Origin: Sympetrum striolatum
Lineage: Eukaryota; Arthropoda; Insecta; Odonata; Libellulidae
Length of the DNA: 64,000 nt
Assembly (NCBI GenBank): GCA_947579665.1
Contig: OX388350.1
Span: 40,333,393 to 40,397,392, forward strand
Reading direction: 5' to 3'
Made by a program: the position numbers and the translations under genes
Notes under the pieces: generated by a model
The model's input: only the letters and a program-made list of their open reading frames with translations
Databases searched by the model: none
What the model was told of the DNA's origin: nothing
Shown: positions 1 to 13,355 of the stretch, in pieces
Position numbering within the stretch: the stretch's first letter is position 1
Layout: each line of letters opens with the position of its first letter

Positions 1-2689
1 CAAAACCTGTCGATAAGTAAAATCCTTAGTGCGGAAATCTTTAAAGTTCTATTTCTTTTCATTTAGAATGTCGTTCCACGAAGTTAGGCCGAATATGAAA
101 GAATTCTCGCTTTAAAGATGTATTTTCTTTAAAAGAGTTTTCTACATTTTAAAAGACAATTTTCGTTATTAATTCGAATGAAATTACATGTGATATTTAT
201 TAAAAAAATTCCAATATCATAAACAACTAGTGAATTACCCCGTCAAAAATTACGGAATTAAAATTTAATTTAGTTATCAAAAATATAAATAAATCTTCCA
301 TGTTTTTGAAAACGAAAACATCAATCTTTTGAAATTTTGTACACAAAGCCAAATTTTAAATCTAAATTAAAGAAGGTGTACTATTTATAAAAATGTACAT
401 CTAAATTTCGATTTTCAAAGTTTACTAATGGTTTTATTGCCATAAAACTTCGGATCTTCTTCCAAATACAATTCTTATGAGCCTATCTTTCCCATATGAG
501 AGTTGAATTTAACAATTGTCGGTAGGGAATTGTTTATGACAAATATAATACAAATATTTTGTTATTTTTGTCAGAATTCTCTCAATTTCGACTCGAATAC
601 GATATTTTGAGGAAAAATATTTGTATTCAATTCCATTTCTTTTGGTATTTATCTCGATTTCGTAAGACCATTATTTCTGAAGTAATTCTTCCAAAGAAAA
701 AATGAATGCAATCGATCAAAAAGAACATTACCTGATTTTTTTATGAGAGACGATTCGAGTGGTCCAGAGTCGAACCAAGGATACTTTGGAAGAACAAATT
801 TAAACATATAATGCTCCATTAGACTTTAACGACAAAAAATTATAATCCCATCACGTCGGAAAGTGCGTGACATTAATTTCGAAATTTTTTTCCAATGCAT
901 TTCAAAAGAGAGTTTCTGACATCGGAGGGATATATATACACAACGGTGATTATTGTATAAGATAACAAATGCTAGGCTCCGAAACCCGAGTGGTGCGATT
1001 GTAATTGTTTTTATTCCTTTTCTTTAAAATTCTTTGTATCTAATGGTTCATAACCAAAAGTAAGGATATCGTAAATTACACCTAACGAAAGTGATAAAAT
1101 CTAGCATTATCCTTCTTTTCGCTCGATGCTCTATGGTAGTCGCGTATGTATCTGCGGCGATGATAAGGTACGTAGTTTTTAGGAAAACCTATCCTTTATT
1201 TTAATTAATGGAGATTTAAAACCAACAAAAAATATGGTTACATTATCTGCTTGTCTCGATATTTAGAAAATTGTACGCAAAAAATTACTGCGCATTTATC
1301 AGAATAATATAAACACATCACGCCCAAGAAAATCAATTATCCACAGCATGCCACTTAAATTTTTATCGAGTTTTGTTACTAATTTTTGATTTTAATTAAG
1401 ATGTAAAGCCGTCTCCTTGATGTTGCTGGTATGTGGTACGCAGTAAGATAAATGAGTCATTTTATAATTTTTGATAATCTTTCTGTCATGTTCATATAAA
1501 TATAACAGTCGTAAATAGCATTAATATCGCTAGAGATTCATGAAGTTTATATCGGACTCGGGATTGTCAGAAATTAAGGTCCTATTAATAACTATGTTTT
1601 CCCATTTCAAAATAAAAATGCAGAGGAATTTAAGAGCCTATTAACTTTTCGGCCTGTAAAGCTTAGCCTCGAAGACTTCTTGGATTCTTTGTCTCTTTGG
1701 TATTAGCTTAAGAGAGCTTTTGAGAAGGAATTATGATAGATTTGCAAATTTCCCCTCTTTTTCAACAAGGGGACCTCCACTAATTATGCCAAGAGTTTTT
1801 GGCAATTTTAATTCCCTCTTGTCAAAAATTTTCAAGCTTTCAGTGACTCCCTAATAAAATTACGTCAAACTATTTTTACGCCCACAGACTAACAATCCCT
1901 TAAAAATCTTTCAAATGTATTATTAATCTGAAGATTAATACTACATGTGTCTACAGACTACTATCTATTTCATTGAATAAAATCAAAATATGATGATGCA
2001 ACAATATGACTTACTTGGCGAGAACTCCCTAGTACCGTATTAAGATTAAACAAATTACGGTAAAAAGTAAAAATGTAACATTATTGACGTTAATTCATCT
2101 TGAACGTCCCCTCACTTAACTATATGCTTTATGCTATTACCAGATAGCTTACACGTAAGTGCAACTCAACAAAAATAAGTACACTTCTTTTCATAAGAAA
2201 CTTCAGCTATATTTCCAATGTCAAAGTAGATTAAAAAGAATCATCGCACGAACAAGTTTCGTTAGGAAGAAACTGTATAGATCTATATCGCCGATCATAC
2301 GTTTCAGCTCAAAATTATAAGAATGTTGATGAGATATTGGAGTTTTTATTGAAAATTTTGTTTACGATAACCAGTTCCAATTAAACAAAGCTGAGTAAGA
2401 TGAGCAATGTTAGATTCTCTTCTCCACATATAGGAAGTGGTAGCAATAAATACTATATTTGATGAAGCTACTTCTACATCGCCTGTTGGGAATCAACGGG
2501 CACTTCATCTGGTAAATTAACACTAGAAGGACAGTGGTGGTCATTTGAACACTTTTCAGCGTTTTGCTTTTTTAAGTTTTATATTTTCCATTTTTTCGAA
2601 ACTCTTTGAATTTACCTGATTCCATCCAAAATTTAATATGAATGAATTAAAACTCAGCTAACGTGATCATTTTTATATCATGTTATACC
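1..2689. other. intergenic, no gene seen
   Basis: AT-rich sequence with frequent stop codons in all frames. I see no coding exon, RNA gene or structured repeat here. Confidence 0.5.
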
Positions 2690-2870
2690 TAGAGGCCTTC
2701 TCCCTTTCTTTCCCTACCCACATCGTTGTTCCCTTAGCCCCCACCCACCCCTTCCCCCTTCAAATTTTCTATTTAAGACTAAATTTCCTGTATATGTTTG
2801 CCAGATGATGTTAATTTTGTAACGAAACCGGTCGCAGATTATATATATTTTGTGGAAAATACTAAGGTCA
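2690..2870 (+). mobile_element. 3' end remnant of a Penelope-like element
   Basis: A pyrimidine-rich, C-rich stretch (2700-2760) is followed by GATGATG (2804-2810), a short spacer and CGAAACCGGT (2823-2832), then a segment reading TTTTGTGGAAAATACTAAGG. The same order recurs at 22690-22860 and 49960-50204. There it lies directly downstream of GIY-YIG endonuclease coding remnants, so I assign this copy to the same retroelement family. No coding part is left here. Confidence 0.5.
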
Positions 2871-3370
2871 TTTATTTAAAATGGTTATTTATGACAAGCA
2901 TTACATCTTCTGTCTTTTGCCCACATTGTCTAGGATACTTCGTCTACCAAGGCACTTAATTCTTAGAAAAATTACCAGTAGCAACTTTCATGATGTTTAT
3001 ATAAGAGCTGTTGTTCTGTTTCTCAAACCACGAAATCTTTTGAAAGAATCAGAACGTGACATTCGGAAATGTCTCATATCCGTAATATCTTAGTCCATTG
3101 AAAAGTTTCAGGCTCTTTCTTTTGAATTAAGCTCTTTTTACTCAATAGAGTTATCGTCATGCATATATAAGAGAAGCCTTCGATAAACTCTCCATTCTCT
3201 TTTCGAAGTTAATATATCCATCTTATATAAATATTTTACCGCCAGTTATGTATGCGATGTAAAGGGAAATTATACTTTTTCGTCTTCCACGTGTTCCCCA
3301 CTTCAACCTGAGTATCAATAATCCGTTAGGGAGTGCACAGCTCTTTTACGAAGTTATCGAGACATAATAT

Positions 3371-3588
3371 TGTTACGTATTCTGTGGGCTCAATGATAAG
3401 TGAGACTCATTTTAAAAGAAACAACAAACTTTCTTTCCTAAATTCAATTGAACAAAGTCACATATCAAATTACAACGCGTAAAAACGATCCAACTTTTTT
3501 TTCTCTCTTTCTTTTTCAACACTCCCACTTCGTCGCCAACACAAACTCCGTTGTCAACACAAGTCCCCCACTTTCCAGCTTCGTAACA
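3371..3588. mobile_element. solo LTR (probably Gypsy-type)
   Basis: A 218-bp unit begins TGTTACGT and ends TTCGTAACA, giving the 7-bp terminal inverted repeat TGTTACG/CGTAACA with canonical TG...CA ends. It is flanked on both sides by ATAT (3367-3370 and 3589-3592), which fits a 4-bp target-site duplication. No internal retrotransposon coding region is attached, so this looks like a solo LTR left by recombination. The Gypsy assignment is an inference from the end sequence and the TSD length. Confidence 0.55.
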
Positions 3589-3592
3589 ATAT

Positions 3593-6169
3593 TATAGGAT
3601 TCTTTCGTGTAAGCGCTTTGCATACTTCAAGTGCACGTAATGTAGTGTAATCATACATTTACATGCCTTCTTATCCTCATCTATAATGAAAAATAAGAGG
3701 CTATTAAAAGTGTTGCACTTGAATAAATTTTGATGCGGTTTTATTTTTAATTTGAATTACGAAAAGTAAAAAAGTAACACTGAAAAAGTAAAAAGATTTC
3801 CTTATTCTTTTAAATTACTCTTAGTATAAGAAAAATAAATTAACTAGATAAGAACTGACATGATGTGAAATAGATTATCTCAGGAAAACATGTCTTGGAT
3901 AAGAGTCATAATGGAAAATTCGAGAAAGCGTCACAACTATAAATGATATTAGGAAATTTTAACGAATAATTTTGTCCGGATTTGCTATTTTTTTAAAAGT
4001 TGAGTAAGAATAGGGTGACCACATTCTCAACCCTCGAAATTAGGAAATATTACGTTAGTTAAATGAGATAATACGTGACAAACCCCTCCCAATTTCTTCG
4101 AGGAGTACTCCAAATGATTCAATATGGTAAATAAATCTTAAACGGCTGGAAATATAACTGGCCCTTTTGCCGTTGGCCACTGTCGGCTCGCGGGGTATAT
4201 ATCTCAAATATGCAGCATATTTAATATCTAGGCTCAAGGTTTCTTAGAATTCGTCAATAAATCATGTAGTAAGAATGTTACCGTGTTGGCTGAACTATAT
4301 CGACTATATCTGAACTTAATCGACTCGATTTAATCAATCATTGCCATCATAACAGTAATAATTAGCTAAATGGATGAGTTAATACAATAAACCAAGTGCC
4401 CTCAACCAGCGGTCCGCTAGCCGCATACCATCAATTCTCTGCGGCTCTACCTCCAGGAGTTCAAAATCTTCCTTTATCTTTTTAACAAATTTCCATTACG
4501 AATGATGGCTGTTGTTAGAAGAACGCACATGCTAATGGAAGTATATAGATAATGGAACTCGGAATCACCCTGAAAACACTATAAACACTAACATAATAAT
4601 GATAAATTGACGAAGTTATAATAATAATAATAAAAATAATAATTTTTATTTGTCCAATGGCATACAAAGTACGTATAGGATAAGTCACATAGTTAATAGT
4701 TGTACAAATTATAAAATCTAATTTACAACATTAAATAAAATTGTTATAGCTGAATCATTTGGATTTACATATATATAAATACACACACCTAAAATAATTA
4801 GAATACAGTGGTTACAGCAGGATACACTTATATACATACGGATTTACAATTAACGATTTCTTTGATTAAAAAAATCATAAACACTTTTTGGAAAATCGCA
4901 CCATTAATTTCCTTCCAATGTAGAATTCTGGGTAAATTTTGTCTGAGTAATTTTCCTCCATGTACTGGTGTGACGAATTACCGTAAGGATGTTTAGAAAA
5001 TATGCTTTTCCTGACATCTTTATTGTCTTTTTTGCATTTCTGACTGATAATAAAGTGAAATTAGTGTACTTAGCTATGACAGAATCGTAATGGTCTAGAA
5101 AATGGATGTTTGTGGGGTATATGAATAAATAAAAAAAATCGAAACTTTAAACAAGTTTTTCTCTTTATACTGCTTTCTGTAGCGGTGGACATCATATCTC
5201 GAAAACTGTTTGATGAATATTCTTCAAGTTTAAAAAATACGTAAAATAATTATAAAACGTTGCTGATGATGTTATACTCTAAAATAGATCTTGATATTTT
5301 TAGAAAAGGTTCAACAACTGGGATATCTTCCTTACATTTTCCACTCTCAAAATGAAATTCGTCACTATTTCCAAAAGAAGATCGATTTTAGAATTGTCAA
5401 CGACTCCTATATGTTGTTAAAATCAATAATCTATGTAAAATAATAATAAAATAATCTCTAAAAAAGATTATCTTATCCATTTTTCAGTTGCCTCACAATA
5501 TTTTTCAATAAAAACAAGTAGTACGCATTTATAAATGCTATAAAATTCGTCTCAATTGCGCTATTCCTTAATAAGAAAAATTTCCGGAACTTTACCGTAT
5601 ATTTCGGCCCGCTAGTTGGATGTAACCCCTTAACCACGAAGATTTGAAAACGGGCTTTCCTGGAGAAAGCAGAACGTGGGTAAGATCAGAGTAGCTGAGA
5701 GGAATACTGAAGGGATTGATCAACGTAATTTCATTCTTTAAATTTTTCGAAAAGTGAGTGCCTGGTTTTATTCTACGCATCCCTCCCCTGTAATGCCCAG
5801 CTCTTGTAGGGACTCGATGCATTTCGTGAAGTATCGGTCATTGTGTCGGGTGGTAATGGAAGTTCGTTGACCCAGTAGGATACTCCACTTATATATTTCA
5901 AGGTTTCCTCGTGTATGAAGCCTTTTATAGCAGCTTCCCGTGTATAAACCGTTCAAGGATTCCTCAGGTGACTGTATTTTTCACTTTAAAGCCACAATTG
6001 TTCCGCTCGGCGAGCAATTCGTTGGATTTTATACCGTTGCCTTTTACTTGGACGAGTTATATTAGCATCTTTAGAGACGTTTAAACCTGCATTGCTTACG
6101 TTTTACAGCCTCTGAGTAGTGGTGATTTATAATGCTGTAAACAGAAATACATTTAGAAACAGGATTTTT
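3593..6169. other. intergenic, no gene seen
   Basis: AT-rich DNA with an (ATA)n microsatellite near 4617-4645. A somewhat GC-richer block at 5590-5960 has two overlapping minus-strand open frames of 60-76 codons that I do not recognise. They may be transposon debris but carry no motif I can name. Confidence 0.4.
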
Positions 6170-6246
6170 ATAATAATTATTATTAGGGGTCTTTATTAGG
6201 CGAGATTGAGACTAAAAAGTCTCCTCTTCCATCTAACCTGTAAAGG
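6170..6246 (-). repeat. 3' end of a dispersed short retroelement, TTA-tailed
   Basis: Read on the minus strand, this matches the 3' end of the copies at 7155-7445 and 49510-49875: a block reading GGTTAGATGGAAGA(A/G)GAGAC, then TCTCAATCTCGCCTAATAAAG, then a TAATAATAATTATTA-like tail (6170-6186). The foldback 6273-6508 lies just inside it. Together with the plus-strand copy ending at 7445 it forms inverted ends with tails pointing outward. Confidence 0.5.
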
Positions 6247-6272
6247 TTAATGATTGAGGTGAGTAGTTTAGT

Positions 6273-6508
6273 TAGAGGTTTAAAGACTTCAATAGCCGTC
6301 TTTGTCGGGGTTCCTCAACCTCCTTCGCCGGTATTCGGAGAAAACAGGAAGGTCTTTCAATAAAATTCAATGTAAATTTTAATAGCGATGCTATCGATGC
6401 GATTTTAAGATCGATACTAAAATTACTTTACTTTCTGTTTTCTTCGAATACTGGCGTTCGAGGTGAGGAACGCCGACAAAGACGGATATTGGAAATTTTA
6501 AACCTCTT
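6273..6508. repeat. foldback / MITE-like element
   Basis: The left arm starts AGAGGTTTAAA and continues through GCCGTCTTTGTCGG to GAGAAAACAG (about 6273-6352). The right arm (about 6430-6508) is its imperfect reverse complement, ending CCGACAAAGACGG...TTTAAACCTCT. The arms are roughly 75-80 bp around a short AT-rich centre. It has no coding capacity. It lies inside or beside the TTA-tailed retroelement copy. Confidence 0.6.
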
Positions 6509-7154
6509 ATTCATCGACAGCCAAGTTCCAAAATATCTTTCTTTACCGTAGTTTAGTTCTCAATCTGTTTCTTCAGCCATAAGTTCTGAAGCATAAACCA
6601 TCAGTTACTACAAATTATAAGCTAGTTCGTCTATTTTGCTGTATGATATAGTTTTCCTTTAAGATATCTCATTATATTTGATTGTTAAATTAGGGAAGAC
6701 AAAGTTCGAATTTCCTTTTCTATTTTTTGATTCGCAAAGAGAGGATAAAAGTCTCTGAAATCTGGTAGTTTTTCTAGACTTGGAGATTGTTAAGGATGAT
6801 GCAGTCGGCATTATATTTCGACTTCAAACGAAACTTTCTTTTGAAAGATTAGTTAGAAAACAGATTATACATAAGAGTGTGTATAATTCTTATGCCTCTC
6901 ATTTAGCCACATACCATAGAAAGACAGGATCATTAGTAAAAAGTAATTTTAAAGGAAATATCTTGAATGGGATTGTACCAGTAATAATGCTAGGCGTTGG
7001 CCGAAAAAATATCCAGGTCCTCCATCTAAAATCATCCTTATCTATTTATCAATTTACTGTTGACTATTCTAAATGTGTCATAATTAGAATTTTCAATTTC
7101 TTAAACTATTTTAATTTTTTTGAAAATTTGTGATATTTATTATTTCCTCAAAGT

Positions 7155-7445
7155 GAATTATTATAATGTTTCCTCTTATTGATTTTATCTTATGTAATTT
7201 TGTTATTGTTCTGATTATGTAGTTTCCATGTTAAACACAGCTTTCCTTTACATATTTTAGCTGTACTCTAAATAGGCTTGCACAGATTTTTCACACCCCC
7301 TACTTAGTGAGTGTTTTCCTAGGTTACATCAACTTCTTCTTAAACTTTCTTCTCTAATTCTATTTAGGCGCACAATATCATTGAAGAAAGGTTAGATGGA
7401 AGAAGAGACCTTTCAGTCTCAATATCACCCCAATAAAGGCCTTAT
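7155..7445 (+). repeat. dispersed short retroelement, TTA-tail family
   Basis: This copy is collinear with 49510-49875 over an AT-rich head, a small hairpin (CACACCCCC...GTGAGTGTT near 7292-7316), the GGTTAGATGGAAGAAGAGAC block near 7391-7410, and the end CCCCAATAAAGGCCTTA. There is no protein coding evidence. It could be a SINE-like element, or a non-coding module of the Penelope-like elements, since another copy sits inside one of those at 49.5 kb. Confidence 0.55.
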
Positions 7446-9449
7446 GGATCTTATAGAAAATTTCAAGGTGACATATTCTTCGCAAATTGTTTACCATAGG
7501 TAAGATTTAGGAGAACATCTCGTAATTGAAAATTTCGCTTTCGCTTTATAATGGCGAATTGAACCAACATCATCATCAAATCAATCGTCATGGCGTTTCG
7601 TTTATCCGGTCTTAGTGTAACCTTTAATTTTGTTCAATCTTTTCTTTCCACCTAAATCCTAGTGGCAGTTCTACCAGATAATAATACAGAAAATATGGAC
7701 GTTGAATGATCGCAAAAAATATTTGAGAACCTCGGGGATTTTTTAGACTAATAATAATTAAGGTTTATTATGCCCTGTGGCAAGACATTTAAGGGCAGCA
7801 TTAAGATTGTAACAAAATTGCGAGCGAGATCTTGCGATTGCGAGAATCTTATATAAACGATTAAACGTAAGTCATAAACATTTACATAAAGAAATGAATA
7901 TTACACAAAAAATACGTCGCATCACATAACGCAGGAAAAAAATTCAAACATACATTGAAGCAATAGGAATGAAAATTTATTTATTGTTTGTGCCTCACGA
8001 ATCATTATTGGGAGGAAATTCCCGAAAGAGATAGCGGACCCAATAAGTGATTTATGGAATGTCAAGAACCGTGTATAACCATAATTCACGAACCGTGTAT
8101 AAGAAATTTTTGAGATGAAGGGATATGAGAAAAACTTATGCTTTCATAATTTTTTGGGGCAATACCTATCACAGACTTGTGGATGTACGGATCATAAAGT
8201 GCTGAGATCTTGTATTGGGAAAGCGAAAACAAATCGCAGTACTTAAATTTATATATTTACTTAATGTAGTTAGTCGCAAGGACTCGTGGCGACGTTAACT
8301 TATATACAAATTAATTAGAAAATAAAAAATAGAAATATAACTATGCAAACATACAATAAACCCAACTAAATGCAACATAAGAATGTATAAATAAAAATAA
8401 ATAAATACAAAAATATAAATATGCAATACATATCTGAAATATATCCATATAAAAGAACACCACTGTTAATTAACAGTCAGTCAGTATGAATTACAAAATA
8501 AATCCTGTTCTATTTTTTTATAAAACTGAGTGAACTATTCAAGTTCAGGTTTTGATTTCTATAATGCCCTCAACTATTTTTATTCATTCAACTTATTTAT
8601 TTCGGATTCTCACGAAAATTTCATTTCCACTCCAGCTGGTTTCAGAGCCTGTCATGGTAGATTTCACCCAACACGTTGCTATAGGCGTGAAAGGGTCGAA
8701 AAGTTATATCTCCTACACTTAGGAGGAGCTCACCCGTACAATTCCCTTCACTTCTTTTGCATCTCAGCGCATATTTACGGGAAATAATGAATCGGCTCGG
8801 AAGTTGAGTCAATCGTGTGTAATAATTGTCTTCAACTCCCGGGCACAGCTCCGTGTAGAATTGTCTCACCAAGTTTGCATTACGGATTTTCGAGAAGCCT
8901 TTCCACGGCTTTTCCTCCAAAGCTCATGGGGAGCAAAAAAACAAAGCTTATCTTTTATAACGATCACAGCCCGTCGTAATCGGCCTTGCAGATGCCTCTG
9001 GAGTGCAGATTCCTCGACAGTCAGCATGTTCGGATGCGAGCGCGGTAGACCTCGCGGGTCGTAGGAGGGAAATCGATAGGTTTTGTGATCAAATGGGGCG
9101 GTGGGAGAGTATGGGAGGCCATCCGGAGGAAGAGGAGATTATGGGGAGGGGGCGGGATCATCTGGGAATGGGAAGGAGTTTTGATTTGATTGGGGGATCT
9201 CTTATTTAGGACGTGCAATACAAGGCGGGGACAAGGCAGCGAAATTTTTCGACTCCGGAAGGTTTCGCTACAACCACGCGTCGACGCCTTTGGACAACTT
9301 CGATAATGGTCGCACACGAAGTGGGGTGGTTTCTGCGCAGAGTAACATGTACGTGTGCAGACTATTCCTCGAGACGATAGCTTTTTTGCTTGTGATGGCG
9401 AAATGCGAATTGTATCGCTGCGCATCGTAGCAGATCGGGGGTACACTAG
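7446..9449. other. intergenic with a GC- and CpG-rich block
   Basis: No gene was found. From about 8880 to 9449 the sequence becomes clearly GC-richer and CpG-rich compared with its AT-rich surroundings, with many CG dinucleotides and purine-rich runs. Open frames exist on both strands there (9021-9446 minus, 9003-9209 plus), but their translations look like low-complexity readings of a GC-rich stretch and match no family I know. A promoter or a non-coding first exon is possible. Confidence 0.4.
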
Positions 9450-9725
9450 CAGTCCCTCGCAGCCACTAGGGTATACTCTGTAGATCTTTCACCTGCCTCA
9501 TTTGTGTGTATTAGGATTATAATTTTTGTCGATCCTTGACAGGAAAACTATAAATGAGAAATCGGTCCAACTTAGCTACATAATCTCAGTCCCTCGTGGT
9601 GAATTGGGTGTACTCTGCAGATCTTTCATTAGTCTCAGTTGTGTGTATTAAGATGATTATTTTTGTCGATCCAGTGCAGGAAAGAAAAGAAGAAGGGGTT
9701 TGCTCACGTTTTATGATGGTTTGTT
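9450..9725. repeat. imperfect tandem duplication, about 137-bp period
   Basis: Both units start CAGTCCCTCG (9450 and 9587). They continue with TACTCTG(T/C)AGATCTTTCA, then TTGTGTGTATTA, then TTTTTGTCGATCC. The second copy diverges after the TCGATCC block, and a third fragment of the unit end seems to resume near 9750-9800. No coding function is visible. Confidence 0.6.
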
Positions 9726-12700
9726 GGTTTTCTCAATTAATCTCCTGGACAGAAAACTTAAAGATGAGAGAGTGATCAGTTCAGATTAGCCTCACACTTA
9801 CCGTGCATGATTGGAGTTAAAAATTGTTTACAATATTCGTAACGAATTCATTTGAATTCCATTGCATATTTGCATTTTTGCATTTTTGGTATCTCAGTTT
9901 TTGTTTTTTACCTATTTTATATTTTGATTCTTGCATTGTCTGTCTTGCTATACTTAATAAAGTCTCTCCGGGTGGTGAAATCAGACCAATTCTTCGCTTC
10001 AATATCGGTAAATCTTGACGTTACTCTGGTGCGTATAAACTCAAACGGCATGCAAAAAAAGTCGTACACTTAACATAAATAGATGTTAGAAAAATTCACA
10101 GACTTTGAAGTGTTGTGAAAATCAATGATAGAAATAACTGGACAATTTTATTTTATTTACAAAAGGATTTTATCTGTTTATTTTTAACCTTTTGTGGAAA
10201 GGTACACATTTTCAGTTTCTTTCCATTCAAAGATATTAATTTATTGAAATCGTGGAGGGCTCTGACAACTTAATCTACATGAAAGTAAACCGCAGACTTT
10301 GTATTTTCCACAAAAACTAGTAAAGTCAGTTCATATCGATTTTAATCTAAATATTTATATACAAAACTATTCATGATATTTAGAATTTATTCCTTGACCA
10401 GTGGCCAAAATAGGATGCTTCCATGCTATTGATCATGTAAAATCGATCCTGCACACAAGAAAATAAGAAATCGCACACGCTCAAGCAAAAAGAATGCATA
10501 ATATGCTAACCTTTAAGGAGGTTCTGAAGATTAAAGAAAGCTCAATGGTGAATGGTTAGTCATTACTCTGCGAAAGAGGTCTCGGAAGTGTGTTTTATGC
10601 TTTATGGATTCATGTGGAAAGTTCAGTAATTACTCGTTTATCGTATGGGGTTTCGGCGGACGAATTCCCTAACTAGGATACATATTGAGGTCACCGGTAT
10701 TTTCGAAATTCTCCAAGGATGCGATGGACTATAAATGAATAAAAATGCTTTACCTCCTTAAGACCTCATTTGTGGGTCGTTCGTTCTCATTTATCATTTT
10801 TGCACCAATTTCACGCGTATTATTTAGAGGATTATTGATATTTATCCAATGAAATATTTTAAATGTAGTCATTATTTTTGGTATGAAATAGATTTTAAAA
10901 TTCCTTAGTTTAATTTCAGAAATCATCATAATGCGTTAAGTTCTAAATGAATGCAGTATCAACACCAATATTAATAATAGTAATTTACAAATAAATTGGG
11001 GCAGAATTATATCAGAAAGAGGGAAACATTAATTAACTTTTAATATTCTTCTTATTCTATTTCACTCTCAATTAAAGAATGAATGGTATTAATAATTAAC
11101 AAAGATACAGAGCTCTATTTAGTCACAGTTCAATAATGAAAAAAATCCAAGTTACACACATACAATGTTGTAAATTATACGTCTGTTCTGTATTCATAGC
11201 TTAAATTATGCAAATTAGATTAAATTATTTTCTTTTTTATTTTATTATTAAAATAAATTAAATGTCTGTTCTCTGACAACTTCTATATCATAAGTTAGCT
11301 CGTTTGTAACTGCTAAATGGTTGCTGTTAATTGGTCTCATTACAATTTAATTTAGTCAATCAAACAATATTTATATCTATGGTAATCCTCGACTACAACG
11401 TAGGTAGTTGGAGACATAGTGGAGACTTAAACTAATCGAATGCATGTGAGTAGCGAGTCGTCACAAATCAAGATGGAAGATCGATTGGTTGTTGATGTGT
11501 CGAATCGGATATGATCGATTAATCAAATTACCCGCGGAAGCGCTAGGAAGGAGCGCTCTGTTTCACATTTGGAAGGTTGCTTGGGATTAGCGATTTTAAT
11601 TTAATTGCTTTTTTGTAAATAATCATTTCGTGTAACTTGCTCATTCTCGAAAAATACGATTTTCTTTTTCGTAGAGCACGTTGACGATCAAAAGATGTAG
11701 GGATGTTTTTTTGTTATTAGTTAGCTATTAGCAAGATGAAATCTTTTTTTCGTGGGAGACCTAAAATAGCCTGTGAAGCAGATTCCGTAAACAAAAGCGA
11801 TACCAGGCTTTGTTTGCATGGCCGTTACCAAATGCAAAAATTATGAATTTCCTTTCTTTCTCTTTTGGCATATTTTACTCTCCTTAATGATGATGCAATT
11901 CCAACCACTCGATGGATTTCTTTACAATTGCCTGCCTTCCTTGTTGCTATAGCGTATCATATGATTTAAGTTAAGTTTTCTCTGTGAAGAAGTGAGAAGC
12001 ATTTGGAAGTTCGTATAGCATTTTCGTCACTCTTTCTAACTTTCATGTTTAATAGACCCTTCTATTATTTTCTGAATCTTCTTCGTGTCTCCCACCCAGA
12101 ATATGTGGGTGACATTATTGAATTGCTAAAAATGATAGGGAACTTTTATTATAATTATTTTTTAAGTATTTGAATATTTTAAAATATTTAATATTAGTTG
12201 GCCCTGGGGTTCAGATCTGCGGGGTTAAGTGGGCTGAGATTTCCCGATGATCAGGAGCCACTGCAATAGATTTTTCTTTTTTGAAGGTTTCGTACAAATT
12301 TTCTTTGCTAACCTTCGACGGCTAAAGTAGGAGAAAGAAAGCTTTAGTTGAAAGCTACCATAACAAGAATACCATCGTTAAATAAAATAATAATTTTTGT
12401 AGCAGACGAAAAAATAAGTAAAGATTTTTAGCGAATTATTTATAATTTCCAATTGCGACGGACTCATTCTTAATGACCCGTGGCAGTTCTGTATCTGAGG
12501 TAAAGCGGTTCGCTGCGAGTTAAAGTTACCACTTTCTATATATAGGATCTGTAACGGCTTTACAAGATTAATGTTTGTTATCTTATCAAAGGATACGGTG
12601 AGATTTCTCAGTAATGAGTTCCCGTGTTGAATTATTCGGAAAATGAAGAATTGATTCGCAGTTTTAGTATTCACCTAAAAATTATAGACTCCGCTACTGA

Positions 12701-13355
12701 ATGTTTCGGTGGATACATCCGCCTGCGAATGCATATGCAGATGTCTGAAATGTAAAATGGATGCTGCCTAGTTGCTTTTCAGTAAGAGTGATGTGTTTAT
12801 TTGCATTTTAATTATTGGGATCCAATAAAAAACTGCATATCTGTTAACGAAGTGGATTCTGGTGCGATTTGCGTTAGTTAGTCGAGGTACTCTGTAATAT
12901 CAGTTCCTTCAGGCACCCCTTTGTTTTAGGACTCCATCACATAAAGAGTAAAATGATAAGTAATTTACAATCAACACGAGAAATTTATATTTAGTGACCC
13001 AGGTTTCAACGCTTTGCGTCACCGCAGAAGTAAATGTTTCATAATTTCACACTTTCATACTCAAATCAAAGAAACCAACCTATACCTGAGAAATCCGGGT
13101 TTAATTCTTGGTCCCGTCAGACAATTTTTTGGGCCGGTTCCACCTCGGAAATTTTCCTAAGTGTATGCTTTTACGTGAAAAGTTACGTATGTACCATTAT
13201 TTACGGTTGGCAACCGTTGTTCATTCTTTACTTTTTATCTTAAGTAAATCTTTCCGAAATACGTGTGTTTTTACTCAAAATATTCAAATGGTTCCAATAA
13301 GTGTTATGGTTTCCAATTAACAAGATCGGCATTAACTTGGTAGTATTACATCACC
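9726..13355. other. intergenic, no gene seen
   Basis: AT-rich sequence. Open frames such as 12378-12674 (minus) and 13034-13320 (plus) lack recognisable domains and usually lack an ATG in a plausible context. No structured repeats stood out. Confidence 0.4.

Noticed and set aside
748..775. GAGTCGAACC sequence resembling a tRNA T-arm on the minus strand
   Set aside because: The flanking bases do not pair into a T-stem, and there is no acceptor or anticodon arm at the right distance.
6780..7133. 117-codon plus-strand frame between inverted retroelement ends
   Set aside because: It starts with TTG, has no known motif, and its last third is AT-driven low complexity.
9021..9446. 141-codon minus-strand frame
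   Set aside because: It lies in the GC-rich block where stops are rare in several frames; the translation looks compositionally random and matches no family known to me.
12190..12260. GC-richer patch that looked RNA-like
   Set aside because: No consistent fold or known small-RNA motif could be drawn from it.
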